Assembly: GCF_001696455.1 (NCBI RefSeq) | Contig: NZ_MAUJ01000001.1 | Span: forward strand, 248,001-312,000 | DNA length: 64,000 nucleotides | Reading direction: 5' to 3' | DNA from: Pseudoalteromonas luteoviolacea | GTDB lineage: Bacteria; Pseudomonadota; Gammaproteobacteria; Enterobacterales; Alteromonadaceae | Part shown: piece after piece, positions 26,185 to 35,628 of the stretch | Numbering within the stretch: the stretch's first letter is position 1 | Layout of the letters: every line of letters begins with the position of its first letter | The notes under the pieces: generated by a model | What the model saw: only the letters and a program-made list of their open reading frames with translations | Told to the model about the DNA's origin: nothing | The model's database searches: none | Position numbers and translations under genes: made by a program

Positions 26185-26907
26185 TTAAGATAATTCGAAT
26201 GGCCATTCATAGTCGGAGAGGTTAGGTAAAAAGGGTATAGTTTGGAGTTTGGCTATCCAAGTATTAAATATATCGCTCACGTTTGAAAAATAGGGCATCG
26301 CAAAGTAGACACAACCTAAAGTGATACCAACCTGTGCAAGGGAGGTGAAAGGGTAACGTAAATCAATGGGTTTGAGCGCGGTACCAAATGATGCTTTTAG
26401 TTCTTTATTGTCTATATCTACGCTATAACATTCGTCCAGGACTAGATGTGTCAAGGCCCCTATAAAAACAAAAATGCTGCAAAGTAGTGCGAGGTGCAGT
26501 GTCACACCAAGCAGCAAACTACTGTGAAATGTCAGTAAGCCGAACATACAAACTGCTGATAAAGAATGCAGCGTTGCGCGATGCACCGTAAAGTGTTCGA
26601 AAATAGGTTTAATGACAAACATAAATAGTAAATATACGCTAAGTCCTAGCACCCATGTTTCTATTATGGAATTGAACTGAAAATTGAGTAGTAAAATCCC
26701 AGCGACTAAAATGGCAAAAATACTAAACAAACTATTCAATGATTTTGACTTGTCGGAGTCCAAGTCCGGTAATAGCCCTGCCAATGCGCCGACAATAAAT
26801 AAGCCTAAAGCCTGAAAACCACTGACTTCAGACATACTTAAAAGTACAGAGCTGAGTGTTGCACTGACAATTGTTGAAGCCTTTAAGTGGGTAGAAAAGT
26901 TTGCCAT
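26185..26907 (-). CDS. YdjM-type inner-membrane metal-dependent hydrolase
   Basis: 240 residues, about six membrane segments. The conserved polar motifs of the YdjM/PF04307 family are present: LLPDLDSDKS (about 44), HRATLHS (about 108), and GALTHLVLDE (about 150), which place His and Asp at the membrane face. The Escherichia coli relative is LexA-controlled and poorly understood. The role is probably membrane or phospholipid related, unproven. Divergent from the gene at 27227. Confidence 0.75.
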   Translation of the reverse strand: MANFSTHLKASTIVSATLSSVLLSMSEVSGFQALGLFIVGALAGLLPDLDSDKSKSLNSLFSIFAILVAGILLLNFQFNSIIETWVLGLSVYLLFMFVIKPIFEHFTVHRATLHSLSAVCMFGLLTFHSSLLLGVTLHLALLCSIFVFIGALTHLVLDECYSVDIDNKELKASFGTALKPIDLRYPFTSLAQVGITLGCVYFAMPYFSNVSDIFNTWIAKLQTIPFLPNLSDYEWPFELS

Positions 26908-27226
26908 ATCACTTCCAAGTGTTTGATCTGTTTAGTAGTCATTAGTGTCATAAGGTGCTTAGTGTACATTAAATCGAGTCAGCGCGAAGGGATAATAGCA
27001 AGGTTCGTCGAATACGCTTACATATTCATAAATACGTGTGCGATTGTCATATTTTTGCAAAAAACAAGAGGAACCTCTGGTAAACAGGTGCATTTATTGG
27101 CTACTGTAATGATATGTAATGTTCTTTACATGAGTACTTTACTAGCCTAATTGGAGAGCCGCCTTGAGGTTGTTGAGTGGCCATGACACGAACCAAGCTT
27201 TTTACGTTATTCGGGAGTGATAAGGG
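26908..27226. other. divergent intergenic region
   Basis: 319 bases between the YdjM-like gene and the amidohydrolase-like gene. A possible GGGAG ribosome site lies just before 27227. No operator, hairpin or hidden gene stands out. Confidence 0.35.
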
Positions 27227-28717
27227 ATGCACTTTCTAAATCCAATGCTGCAAAGCCACCCAATGGAGAGCCCTTTTATCCAAACCTGGCTGAATCGATT
27301 GGCTGATAAATATACACCAGATCTTTTCACGCCTTCACTTCAATCGCAATGCTCAAGCGAGAGTGAGCAGCAAGTTGACATCTATGATGCACGTCATGGC
27401 AGTGTAATATACACAGAGTTTTCAGATACGGTTAAAACAGCTGAAGCCATTGCGGTACAAAATGGACAGCTGGTTGGCGTTGGGCACTTTCATGAAGTGT
27501 ACAAAGCGGTAAAAAAAACGGATGGGTTGGTGCGGTTCCATCAATTGCAGTCTCATGAATCCATGATGCCTAGCTGTATGAGTGTTCATTGTTATCTTGT
27601 TGAGTCTGCTTTGTGTCGTCATTATGCCGACTTGGGGCTACACGGGTTAAGCGGTGTCGCGACAAGAGTGAGTCAAAACTATGGCTGCGACTATGTTTTT
27701 AATGCCCTTACATATTTAGATAGTAGTCTTAAAAAAGGGGATTGTTTATTCTGTTTTGGATTAGAACCTTATCTTTTAAATTGGGGAAAACCGCTTGAAG
27801 CATTGAGTGTGCAAGCTTTAGATGCAATCGGCATCAATAGGCCGGTGTGTATTGTGAGCAGCGACTTTTCTTCTGCCTATGTTAATACGCAGCTAATTGA
27901 TAGAGTGAAGGCGAGTGCGCTGGGCAAATCACCTTCATTTAAGAGCTTTATTGAATCACTTAAGCAGTTTAGCTTCGTCACTGCTGAAGGAATGTCTATT
28001 TTACCTTGGGCTTTTCGCGACAATGAGCTTGTTTGGCAGTTAAGTGAGTTGGGCTGCGCATTTGATGGAATTATCGAACAAGGAGAAAAGCAAGGGGTTT
28101 GCCATTTCGAGGCCGCCATTCAAAGCCAGTTCGTTGCATTGTTGTTTGATAAACTGGTTGAATCCAGTACAAGGCAGTGTTCATTTTCGACCTATGACAC
28201 ATTCCAATGCCATATCGATGAGCTTGCGCGGCTAGATCATTGCGAAGTATTAAAGTCTGCCCAGCTTACTCGGCTGAGTCACCAAACCTCTGTAGGGCTC
28301 AGTATGGGGCGACTCGCAACAAGCGGGTTTAAGTGGGTGAATGACTATCACTTCAATGAAATTTTAGTACCTTGTAAAAGTGTGCTTCAAAATGGCTGCA
28401 ATCTATGCCTACAAAGCAACTTTCCCAGTGAGCCTTTGTCCCCTTTAAGGTTAGCTGAAATAGCCTGCGAACGGGACATTGAGGCTATGCCGGCCCATTA
28501 CACCAGTGAACAGCGCACTTTAGATCCATCTGAGCGGGTGACCGTCGTACAAGCACTTCATGCAGTAACCCATGGGGCTGCTCAACATATCAATATGTGC
28601 AAATACAATATGATTGGTGAAGCTGCCAATTATATGGTTTTAAGTTGTGACCCGTTATGCAGTGGTGACCGTTTGAGAGATGTAAAACTAAAACCTGTAA
28701 GGCAAAGCAATAGTTGA
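27227..28717 (+). CDS. degenerate amidohydrolase (YtcJ-like)
   Basis: 496 residues, no signal peptide. The fold shows at both ends: TAEAIAVQNGQLVGVG near the start, then SNFPSEPLSPLRLAEIA, ERVTVVQALHAVTHGAAQH and MVLSCDPL at the end, all matching YtcJ/COG1574 amidohydrolases. The catalytic metal ligands seem lost: no PGxxDxHxH motif (the region reads HQLQSHESMMPSC), and the usual SDFPVEP is SNFPSEP, Asn replacing the metal-binding Asp. The protein is also unusually Cys-rich. It is therefore probably not an ordinary hydrolase; a binding, regulatory or altered-metal role is possible. Monocistronic. Confidence 0.65.
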   Translation: MHFLNPMLQSHPMESPFIQTWLNRLADKYTPDLFTPSLQSQCSSESEQQVDIYDARHGSVIYTEFSDTVKTAEAIAVQNGQLVGVGHFHEVYKAVKKTDGLVRFHQLQSHESMMPSCMSVHCYLVESALCRHYADLGLHGLSGVATRVSQNYGCDYVFNALTYLDSSLKKGDCLFCFGLEPYLLNWGKPLEALSVQALDAIGINRPVCIVSSDFSSAYVNTQLIDRVKASALGKSPSFKSFIESLKQFSFVTAEGMSILPWAFRDNELVWQLSELGCAFDGIIEQGEKQGVCHFEAAIQSQFVALLFDKLVESSTRQCSFSTYDTFQCHIDELARLDHCEVLKSAQLTRLSHQTSVGLSMGRLATSGFKWVNDYHFNEILVPCKSVLQNGCNLCLQSNFPSEPLSPLRLAEIACERDIEAMPAHYTSEQRTLDPSERVTVVQALHAVTHGAAQHINMCKYNMIGEAANYMVLSCDPLCSGDRLRDVKLKPVRQSNS

Positions 28718-28882
28718 TTTGCAAGCAAGAAAAGCCCGTTAATACTGCGACACATTTAGAAACTATTTGTTGCATCAAAAAGGCTGACAGCAGCACTTTA
28801 TCCTGCTTAACTTATCCGTGTAATGGAGTGTAATAATTTCGCGTGGCAAAATAGTCGCAGATTATTAAGGTAGGATAGGTAC

Positions 28883-29194
28883 ATGATTTCCACTATTTTC
28901 AAGTCATTATTTTTTAAAACATTAAAAAGTCAAGCTGGTAAGCGCGTAGCGAAAGCGGTAGTTGATAAGTGTGTTGATCAGGGGCTGGATTACGTCAAGC
29001 AATCTCATCAACGTGCCGAGCAACACAGCCAAATTGAAACATTAGGCCTGGTTGAGGGGTTAAATAATCTGACAAAGAGAAATTTGCCTGATGGTGATTA
29101 TCCCCTTCGATTAGAAAAGCAAACGTTGTTGGTTACTATGCGTAATCAAGGTGTCATTCATATTCAATATTTGAATAAACCAGTCCATATTTAG
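28883..29194 (+). CDS. hypothetical protein
   Basis: 103 residues, with AGGTAGG and AGGT just before the ATG. An N-terminal amphipathic segment (MISTIFKSLFFKTLKSQAGK) is followed by a helical stretch and a short beta region (DGDYPLRLEKQTLLVTMRNQGVIHIQYL). No signal peptide or known family. Stands alone between the amidohydrolase-like gene and the collagenase. Confidence 0.6.
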   Translation: MISTIFKSLFFKTLKSQAGKRVAKAVVDKCVDQGLDYVKQSHQRAEQHSQIETLGLVEGLNNLTKRNLPDGDYPLRLEKQTLLVTMRNQGVIHIQYLNKPVHI

Positions 29195-29503
29195 CACCTT
29201 CGTGTTATAAAAAACTCAAAAACGATTGAAATAAAGCTGTCAGATTTCAAACATCCTCTATTGTCATAGTTTTACTTATTGATACCATAATCACCTGTAA
29301 TTTATGGGGTTTTTGTGTTGCAGAGCAAAGCCCGACTGACCTTCTAAGAATAAAATAGTTAACAAAAAATAATTAAAGTGCCGAATTATTAGTCTGTTTA
29401 TTACGTAAAGTTATATAAAATATATTGTATGCAATATTGCTAGTGTGTTAAAAATATGTTCCCGGTTAGCGGGTTTGGATACACATTTTAAAAGGTTAAT
29501 AAT
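29195..29503. other. AT-rich upstream region of collagenase gene
   Basis: 309 bases, strongly AT-rich (TTACGTAAAGTTATATAAAA around 29400). It presumably holds the collagenase promoter. No repeat or RNA seen. Confidence 0.35.
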
Positions 29504-32290
29504 ATGAAACTTAAAGCAATTGTCTTGTCATTGCCGGTATTAGCATTCAGTTTACATGCGCATGAGCATCAAGCTGAACGCGCATTTAAACCATTGACAA
29601 CATCTTCTCCAGTGCACCTTTCTCATGGTGATGAACACGGTATAAAACACAACGAAAAAGCCCCCTCAGCTCAAAGTGAGTCGCGTTTTGTCGCAGCGAA
29701 CTTGATGACGGCAGATGTGATGTTGTCGGCATCAAATGAAATCGCGGCAAACTGTAATTTAGATCAATTAGCACAGGCCAGTGCGAGTAATATTGCAAAC
29801 TTAGTGGTGGGTCAGGGGACGACTTGTGTCAATCAACTCTTTAGCGCGCCAAGTGCAACACAAGTAGCCGTGTTTACAACGGCCAAAATGCGCGCAGCTG
29901 CGGAATATGCAAGATCCCAGGCGTCCAGCTACGATGGTAACGGTAGTGCCGCTTTAGAGTCTTTGTTCTTATTCATTCGTGCAGGGTATTACGTTGAATT
30001 TTACAATGATTCTGTAACGTTTGGTGCAGATCTAAAGCCAGTCGTGAAAGGCGCTATCGATAGTTTTGTGAATAATAGCAACTTTTACAACAACAGCGAT
30101 GCACATGGCCGCGTATTGCAAGAAGTTATCACCACGATGGATTCTTCCGAGATGCAGGACGTGTATTTACCGGTCGTTAAATCTTGGTTGCAACGTTGGA
30201 ACCAAAGCTATGCTGATAAATGGAATATGCGCAGCGCGGTTAATGGGATATTCACGATTTTATTCAGAGGCCAGTGGAACGACAATTTTGTCACGTTAGT
30301 GCAATCAGATACCACACTTGTAAGTCTACTGGATAACTTTAGCAAACAAAGCTGGATGATTGGGTCCGATGCGGAATACATGATCATCAACTCAGCAAGT
30401 GAATTAGCACGTTTGAAAAACTACAAAAATGCGGCAATTCAACCTGCTGTAGATACTGCACTAAAAGCCTTATTTAGTCGCTATGAAAGCTTTGGTTATG
30501 GTGATGGTATTTGGTTAGCCGCCGCTGATGTCGCAACGTATTATGCTGACTGTAATGATTTTGGAATATGTAACTTTGAGCAAGAGCTTACAGGTAAAGC
30601 ATTGTCACAAACATACCAATGTAGTTCAACGATTCGCATTCGTTCGCAAAACATGACCAATGCCCAGCACCTGTCTGCGTGCCAAACCATGGCGTTAGAA
30701 GAAACCCGTTTTCATGACATGCTAGAAACAAACAATACGCCTGTGGCTGATGACAACAATACTATGTTACAGGTGAATATTTTTGATAGTAGTGGCGATT
30801 ACGCCAAATATGCCAAAGCTATCTTTAAAATTGATACCAATAACGGCGGTATGTATTTAGAGGGCGATCCGAGTAAAGTTGGTAATCAAGCAAACTTTAT
30901 CGCTTATGAGGCAAGTTATGCTAAGGCTGACCACTTTGTGTGGAACTTAGAGCATGAATATGTGCATTATTTGGATGGTCGATTTGATTTGTATGGTGAC
31001 TTCAATGCACCGACTGAAGCCATCGTGTGGTGGAGTGAAGGGGTTGCAGAGTACGTTGCTAACCTGAATGACAACCAAGCCGCCATTGATACCATCAAAG
31101 ATGGCAGTACATATCAACTGAATGAAATCTTTGCGACGACCTACGCTGGTTTTGATCAGGATAGAATTTACCGATGGGGGTACTTAGCCGTGCGCTTTAT
31201 GTTTGAGCGTCACTTCGAAGAATTGAAAGTCATGTTATCGCAAACAAGGCAAGGCAATTGGAGTGGGTATAAGGCTACCATTGATGGTTGGGCGCAGCGT
31301 TATTCTCAAGAATTCACGCAATGGACACTTGACCTAGCTGGTGGAGCAGACAACAAAGCACCAACAGCCGTAGTTAATGGCCCATATTCAGGGGCTGTAG
31401 GCAGCGATATTGTCTTTAGTAGCCAAGGTAGCTCAGATCCAGAAGGGCAGGCGCTTACTTACCTATGGCAGTTTGGTGATGGCAATCAAAGTTCAGAAGC
31501 AAACCCTAGACACAGTTACAATGCTAAGGGTGAGTACACTGTGTCGTTGACCGTAAGCGATCCGCAGGGGGCTCGTGCGACAGTATCGACAACCGCTAAT
31601 GTCGCACAAGACAGCGATGGCGTTACTGAGTTACAAAAAGGGCAAACCGTTACGGTAGCTGCACAGCAAGATGAGATGAAACACTTCAAGATTCAAGTGC
31701 CAGCAGGGGCGACCAATCTGACTATTGTAACATCAGGTGGCACTGGCGATTCGGATCTATATGTTAAGCACGGCCAAACACCTACACTCACAAGTTACGA
31801 TTGTCGGCCTTATGTGGGTGGAAATGCGGAACGTTGTGATATTGCAGCGCCAACCGCAGGTACTTATTTCGTCATGTTGAGAGGATATAACTCATTCGAA
31901 AACGTCTCACTGTCGGCGGACTTTACAGCGCCGCCAACAACACTGCCGGACCTTTGTAAAACACAGGGCGGTGTATCTGATGGACGCCTGATAGCGGGCA
32001 CCGCAGTGTGTTTAGCGAGTCAAGAGCCTATGTGGTTTAGTCTTGAAAATGTGCGAGATCAGGGCAATATCAGTATTGAAACAGCGCATGGCAGTGGCGA
32101 TTTAACCCTTGAGTACAGCAATCAAGGCTGGCCTACAGACTCAAATGTCGATGCGCGTTCGGCACGTGACGGCAACAGCGAATGTATTAATTTGTCTGGT
32201 CAAAGTCAGTACTGGGGCTACTTGAAAGTTTCGGGGGCACCATCAGGTGCAACGCTGTTGGTCAAATATAATGATGGCAGTTGTCAGTAA
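29504..32290 (+). CDS. secreted M9 collagenase with PKD and PPC domains
   Basis: 928 residues with a signal peptide (to about LHA, 19). The M9 N-terminal activator region spans about 65-340. The catalytic gluzincin domain has HEYVH at 484-488 (usually HEYTH in Vibrio collagenase) and Glu512 in WWSEGVAEY. A PKD domain follows (NKAPTAVVNGPYSG, about 622-705), then a PPC domain (SGGTGDSDLYV, about 720-810) and a second PPC-like C-terminal module. Such enzymes degrade native collagen or gelatin outside the cell, with PKD/PPC modules aiding substrate binding and export. Ends at a strong terminator. Confidence 0.92.
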   Translation: MKLKAIVLSLPVLAFSLHAHEHQAERAFKPLTTSSPVHLSHGDEHGIKHNEKAPSAQSESRFVAANLMTADVMLSASNEIAANCNLDQLAQASASNIANLVVGQGTTCVNQLFSAPSATQVAVFTTAKMRAAAEYARSQASSYDGNGSAALESLFLFIRAGYYVEFYNDSVTFGADLKPVVKGAIDSFVNNSNFYNNSDAHGRVLQEVITTMDSSEMQDVYLPVVKSWLQRWNQSYADKWNMRSAVNGIFTILFRGQWNDNFVTLVQSDTTLVSLLDNFSKQSWMIGSDAEYMIINSASELARLKNYKNAAIQPAVDTALKALFSRYESFGYGDGIWLAAADVATYYADCNDFGICNFEQELTGKALSQTYQCSSTIRIRSQNMTNAQHLSACQTMALEETRFHDMLETNNTPVADDNNTMLQVNIFDSSGDYAKYAKAIFKIDTNNGGMYLEGDPSKVGNQANFIAYEASYAKADHFVWNLEHEYVHYLDGRFDLYGDFNAPTEAIVWWSEGVAEYVANLNDNQAAIDTIKDGSTYQLNEIFATTYAGFDQDRIYRWGYLAVRFMFERHFEELKVMLSQTRQGNWSGYKATIDGWAQRYSQEFTQWTLDLAGGADNKAPTAVVNGPYSGAVGSDIVFSSQGSSDPEGQALTYLWQFGDGNQSSEANPRHSYNAKGEYTVSLTVSDPQGARATVSTTANVAQDSDGVTELQKGQTVTVAAQQDEMKHFKIQVPAGATNLTIVTSGGTGDSDLYVKHGQTPTLTSYDCRPYVGGNAERCDIAAPTAGTYFVMLRGYNSFENVSLSADFTAPPTTLPDLCKTQGGVSDGRLIAGTAVCLASQEPMWFSLENVRDQGNISIETAHGSGDLTLEYSNQGWPTDSNVDARSARDGNSECINLSGQSQYWGYLKVSGAPSGATLLVKYNDGSCQ

Positions 32291-32309
32291 CATCCGTGGA
32301 TAAAACTTG

Positions 32310-32361
32310 ATGACTGAATGGCGAAGATATAAATTTAATGTATTGCCATTCAGTCATTTTT
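32310..32361 (+). terminator. rho-independent terminator after collagenase
   Basis: A perfect 13-bp stem ATGACTGAATGGC/GCCATTCAGTCAT with a 22-base AT-rich loop, followed by TTTT. 19 bases after the collagenase stop and just ahead of the next gene's ribosome site. Confidence 0.85.
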
Positions 32362-32371
32362 AGGAGTTACG

Positions 32372-33124
32372 TTGGTACAGCTAATAATTGTTGGCATTTT
32401 GATGGTGTTGCCTTGGTGTGCGTGGAGTGAACAAGCAGCGCGCATTAAGCTGTATACGTACCATGATAAGCCCCCCTATATTGTGAGCTTAAAAGAAAAG
32501 TCAGGGCTTTATTTTGATATTGTGAGGCTATTGAATGAGTTTCATGATGATGTTCAATATCAGCTGGTTTTCAGGCCAAAAACTCGTATTCGTAGTGAAT
32601 TAGAGCAAGAGCAGCTCAATGGTGCGGTTTTGGGTGTGAATCCGGCGTGGTTTGGGGATAATGATCAAATCAAATACCTCTGGAGTGATCCGCTTTTTTA
32701 CGATACTGACGAGTTTGTCTCGAGCGTAAAAAGGCCATTTGAATATAAGAACCCAACATCATTACATGGCAAGCGCTATGGGGGTGTACAAGGCTATTTT
32801 TATCCTAAATTGCATGACGCTGAAAAGCTAGAAAAACTCCAACGTGTTGATGCGAAAAGTGAAAAAGCGCTTTTAGAGCTTGTGCTTAAGCAACAAGTTG
32901 ATTTTGCCGTTGTGAGCCGTCCTACCTATTTTTACTTTGCAAGAAAACATGGTTGGTGGACTAGCCTAGCGCTTTCTCATCAAGCCCATCAAAAGTACTA
33001 CCGCGCAGTGCTTGTCCCAAAAAAGTACAAAAATAAACTTGGTACGTTACTTAGTACGACTAACTCAATTGGCTTCAAAAAGCACATGAAGCAATTAGTG
33101 AGCTCGTATCATATTTCTGAATAA
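32372..33124 (+). CDS. periplasmic solute-binding-like protein (SBP family 3)
   Basis: 250 residues from a TTG start, supported by AGGAG five bases upstream and because this start gives a full signal peptide (IVGILMVLPWCAWS). The body follows the family 3 bacterial solute-binding fold: IKLYTYHDKPPYI near the start, GLYFDIVRLLNEF, and a C-terminal lobe LVLKQQVDFAVVSRPTYF. Many Alteromonadales have such orphan proteins with no ABC transporter beside them. Ligand unknown, possibly an amino acid. No permease genes nearby. Confidence 0.7.
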   Translation: MVQLIIVGILMVLPWCAWSEQAARIKLYTYHDKPPYIVSLKEKSGLYFDIVRLLNEFHDDVQYQLVFRPKTRIRSELEQEQLNGAVLGVNPAWFGDNDQIKYLWSDPLFYDTDEFVSSVKRPFEYKNPTSLHGKRYGGVQGYFYPKLHDAEKLEKLQRVDAKSEKALLELVLKQQVDFAVVSRPTYFYFARKHGWWTSLALSHQAHQKYYRAVLVPKKYKNKLGTLLSTTNSIGFKKHMKQLVSSYHISE

Positions 33125-33129
33125 TTGAG

Positions 33130-33154
33130 TAGAGTGAAGCATGGCTTCACTCTA
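33130..33154. terminator. hairpin between convergent genes
   Basis: An 11-bp stem TAGAGTGAAGC/GCTTCACTCTA around a 3-base ATG loop, lying 5 bases after one stop and 9 before the convergent one. No T-tract on either side, but the placement suggests a shared terminator. Confidence 0.5.
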
Positions 33155-33163
33155 TGAGTTAGC

Positions 33164-33604
33164 TCACCAGCTGCCTGTATTAGGCATGGAAACCCATGGT
33201 TCCTGGGGTTGCTTGGGCTCATCTTTTTGTAATAACTCGATTGAAATGCCATCCGGTGATTTTACAAAAGCCATGTGGCCGCATCGAGGTGGACGGTTAA
33301 TGGTGACACCCGCTTGTTGTAGCTTTTCGCACAGTGAATAAATATCATCGACAGCGAAAGCCAAATGGCCAAAGTTTCTGCCACCGGTGTATTCTTCAGG
33401 ATCCCAGTTGTAAGTCAATTCGATAGTCGGAGAGAAGGTCTCTTGGGCCTGTTCAAGCTGCCCTGGTGCTGCTAAAAATACTAAGGTAAAACGGCCTTTT
33501 TCACTTTCTTTGCGTTTTACTTCAACAAGTCCTAGCAGATCACAATAAAATTTAAGTGATGCGTCTAAGTCTTTTACACGCACCATAGTATGTAGAAAAT
33601 TCAT
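33164..33604 (-). CDS. glyoxalase/VOC family protein, lactoylglutathione lyase-like
   Basis: 146 residues with GAGGGG before the ATG. A single VOC-type repeat pair: metal ligand positions His5 (FLHTMVRV), Glu in TIELTYNWD, His in [10 protein letters not shown] and Glu in ISIELLQK match the four ligands of glyoxalase I. The [12 protein letters not shown] stretch is typical of GloA, which turns the methylglyoxal-glutathione adduct into S-lactoylglutathione. The C-terminal Pro-rich tail is a little longer than in Escherichia coli. Confidence 0.8.
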   Translation of the reverse strand: MNFLHTMVRVKDLDASLKFYCDLLGLVEVKRKESEKGRFTLVFLAAPGQLEQAQETFSPTIELTYNWDPEEYTGGRNFGHLAFAVDDIYSLCEKLQQAGVTINRPPRCGHMAFVKSPDGISIELLQKDEPKQPQEPWVSMPNTGSW

Positions 33605-33673
33605 ATTTTGCCCCTCATGATAGTGCCCTATAGATATGGGCTAACTATTACATCACAAGGGGCAAGGCGCGAA

Positions 33674-35623
33674 TTAGTATTCAGCGACCAACTTTACACC
33701 ACTATATGTTTCATACGCTCTGACACCTAAATGCCACGTGCCTGCACTTGGGTTAGTGATTGTACAGGTTTCGGAGTTACCATTTTCATATGGACGACAT
33801 TCATAGCTCGATGTTGTTGGTTGGCTACCTAAACGCACATATAAGTCAGCGTCACCTGTGCCGCCACTGATAGTAACGGTCAATTTAGTGGTACCCGCTG
33901 GGACATCAAAAGTTTTGAAGTTCCAATTAGATTTATTCGCACTAAGTCCAGTCCACTCTTGTCTGTTGCCTGGGTTTGTTGTCGCGCTGTACGAGCCAAC
34001 CAGAGAGACGCCACTATACGCTGCATAGCCGTTTAGCATGACATAATAGGTGCCTGTTTGAATTGGTGTGATATTACAAGACTCATTATTGCCATCTTTG
34101 TAAGGGCGGCAGTCGTAGTTTGATGTGCTTGGCTCTGCGCCAAATTTTACGTACATATCGACATCACCCGTGCCGCCACTGGTCGAGAATTTAAGACTGG
34201 TCGTATTGGCTGGTACTTCCATGGTGTACACAGACTTTGCGCCTTTAGCACCGCTGATGCCTGTCACTGGTACGTCATTCTCAAGTACATTTGGCTCAGG
34301 CCCAATTGGTGTTTCTATTACCGAAAGACCGCTGGTATTACGAACGAGAGGCAGTACTTCGCCCAAACCGCTGGCATACCACCAACTCACGTTACCAGGC
34401 AGTGCAAGTGGATCTGCTGCACGTTGTTCACGCGTGAGGGTATTCGCACCTGAGGTAAACTGTGCCGTTCTAACTTCCAGTTTGTTGGGCGTAACTGAAA
34501 GCACCTTAAACTGTTGAATGCTCGCTAGATCGATAGTCCAAGACTTAGGATCATTTGCCGAACGAGCAGGCGCCCCCCAGCTTCCTTCACCCACATAAAC
34601 CGTACCACCGGAAGTCGTCTTCACGAAGTTATTACCAGAAGGTTTCAGCGCTTCTGTGATTTTATTGATATGCGTATCAGACTCAACCACAAGGTTCATG
34701 GCATTGTTATAGAAGTCATTTGCCCACCAAGTGTGTAAAATGGTGTTATCAGATTTACCTGAGTAGTGTGGGTACATAGGTTTATGGTACTGAGCAACAC
34801 GCCACTTTGCACTGTTACCTTGGCTTTGTAAATCCTGTTTAAGCCAGTTATTCATCGCGGTTGCATAGCTTGACCAGCCGCTATTCTTGTATTGGCTATT
34901 TAACGTGTAGACGCGTAAAAGGTTTGCAACGTTGAAAGCGCCATAGGTGTCTGCACTGGTACATTGTCCATCATTGTTGTAGTCGACACCAAACACTTGG
35001 CATAGCGTTTTGTAGTTATCATCTTCATGGTTACCATGGGTAGCAATGAACGGGTAGACGCGTTTATAGCTTTGACCGCCAATCACATCTGAAGAAAACG
35101 TCAATTGCCAATCTTTCAGGTATTCTTTCATCTCAGAGGCTGAGTTTGCATTGGTATAGTCACCACCATGCATGATAAATAAAGGTCTAATTTTGGCGAC
35201 CATTTGGTTACCCGAGCGGCGTGTTGTCCATCCGGTTCTGGTATCACCGCCTGCAATGGCAACAAACCCGGTATTGGTACTCGCCGGTGCGGTTTTAAAC
35301 CAAAGGTGCTGACCACAGCCTGTGCTATCACATACGCGATAGTATATGGCGGAGTCGGCAGGTAAACCTGTAAGCTTAACAAACTGGCTGTTTAAGCTGC
35401 CTGCAAAAGTATGGCTTGCGGTAACGGACTTAGTTGTCCAGCTTGATTCATTGGTGCTAGTACCATACTTTATGACGTGGTTTGAACCGCCAGATGGAGT
35501 AAAGCCAATGGTGGCCTGACTGCTCGGGTTTCCGTCCCAGATTATGCGGTGGTAGTCACTTGCGGCATAACTGGCGTTTGCCATAAGTAACGTACTAGCG
35601 ATACCAATGTGGAGCGCTTTCAT
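33674..35623 (-). CDS. secreted metallophosphoesterase with two PPC domains
   Basis: 649 residues with a signal peptide (to ANASYA, 20). An FN3-like purple-acid-phosphatase N-terminal domain (about 22-112) is followed by the calcineurin-like core with its metal motifs: GGDTR (125-129), GGDY (153-156), GNHE (197-200), QYHKPMY (His280) and SDTH (315-318). Two PPC domains end the protein (each with SGGTGDxDxYV and YxCRPY), close relatives of the one in the collagenase. It probably hydrolyses phosphomonoesters or diesters outside the cell. Its start follows the Lcl-domain gene by 5 bases, so it is last in a minus-strand operon. Confidence 0.85.
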   Translation of the reverse strand: MKALHIGIASTLLMANASYAASDYHRIIWDGNPSSQATIGFTPSGGSNHVIKYGTSTNESSWTTKSVTASHTFAGSLNSQFVKLTGLPADSAIYYRVCDSTGCGQHLWFKTAPASTNTGFVAIAGGDTRTGWTTRRSGNQMVAKIRPLFIMHGGDYTNANSASEMKEYLKDWQLTFSSDVIGGQSYKRVYPFIATHGNHEDDNYKTLCQVFGVDYNNDGQCTSADTYGAFNVANLLRVYTLNSQYKNSGWSSYATAMNNWLKQDLQSQGNSAKWRVAQYHKPMYPHYSGKSDNTILHTWWANDFYNNAMNLVVESDTHINKITEALKPSGNNFVKTTSGGTVYVGEGSWGAPARSANDPKSWTIDLASIQQFKVLSVTPNKLEVRTAQFTSGANTLTREQRAADPLALPGNVSWWYASGLGEVLPLVRNTSGLSVIETPIGPEPNVLENDVPVTGISGAKGAKSVYTMEVPANTTSLKFSTSGGTGDVDMYVKFGAEPSTSNYDCRPYKDGNNESCNITPIQTGTYYVMLNGYAAYSGVSLVGSYSATTNPGNRQEWTGLSANKSNWNFKTFDVPAGTTKLTVTISGGTGDADLYVRLGSQPTTSSYECRPYENGNSETCTITNPSAGTWHLGVRAYETYSGVKLVAEY

Positions 35624-35628
35624 AGTTG

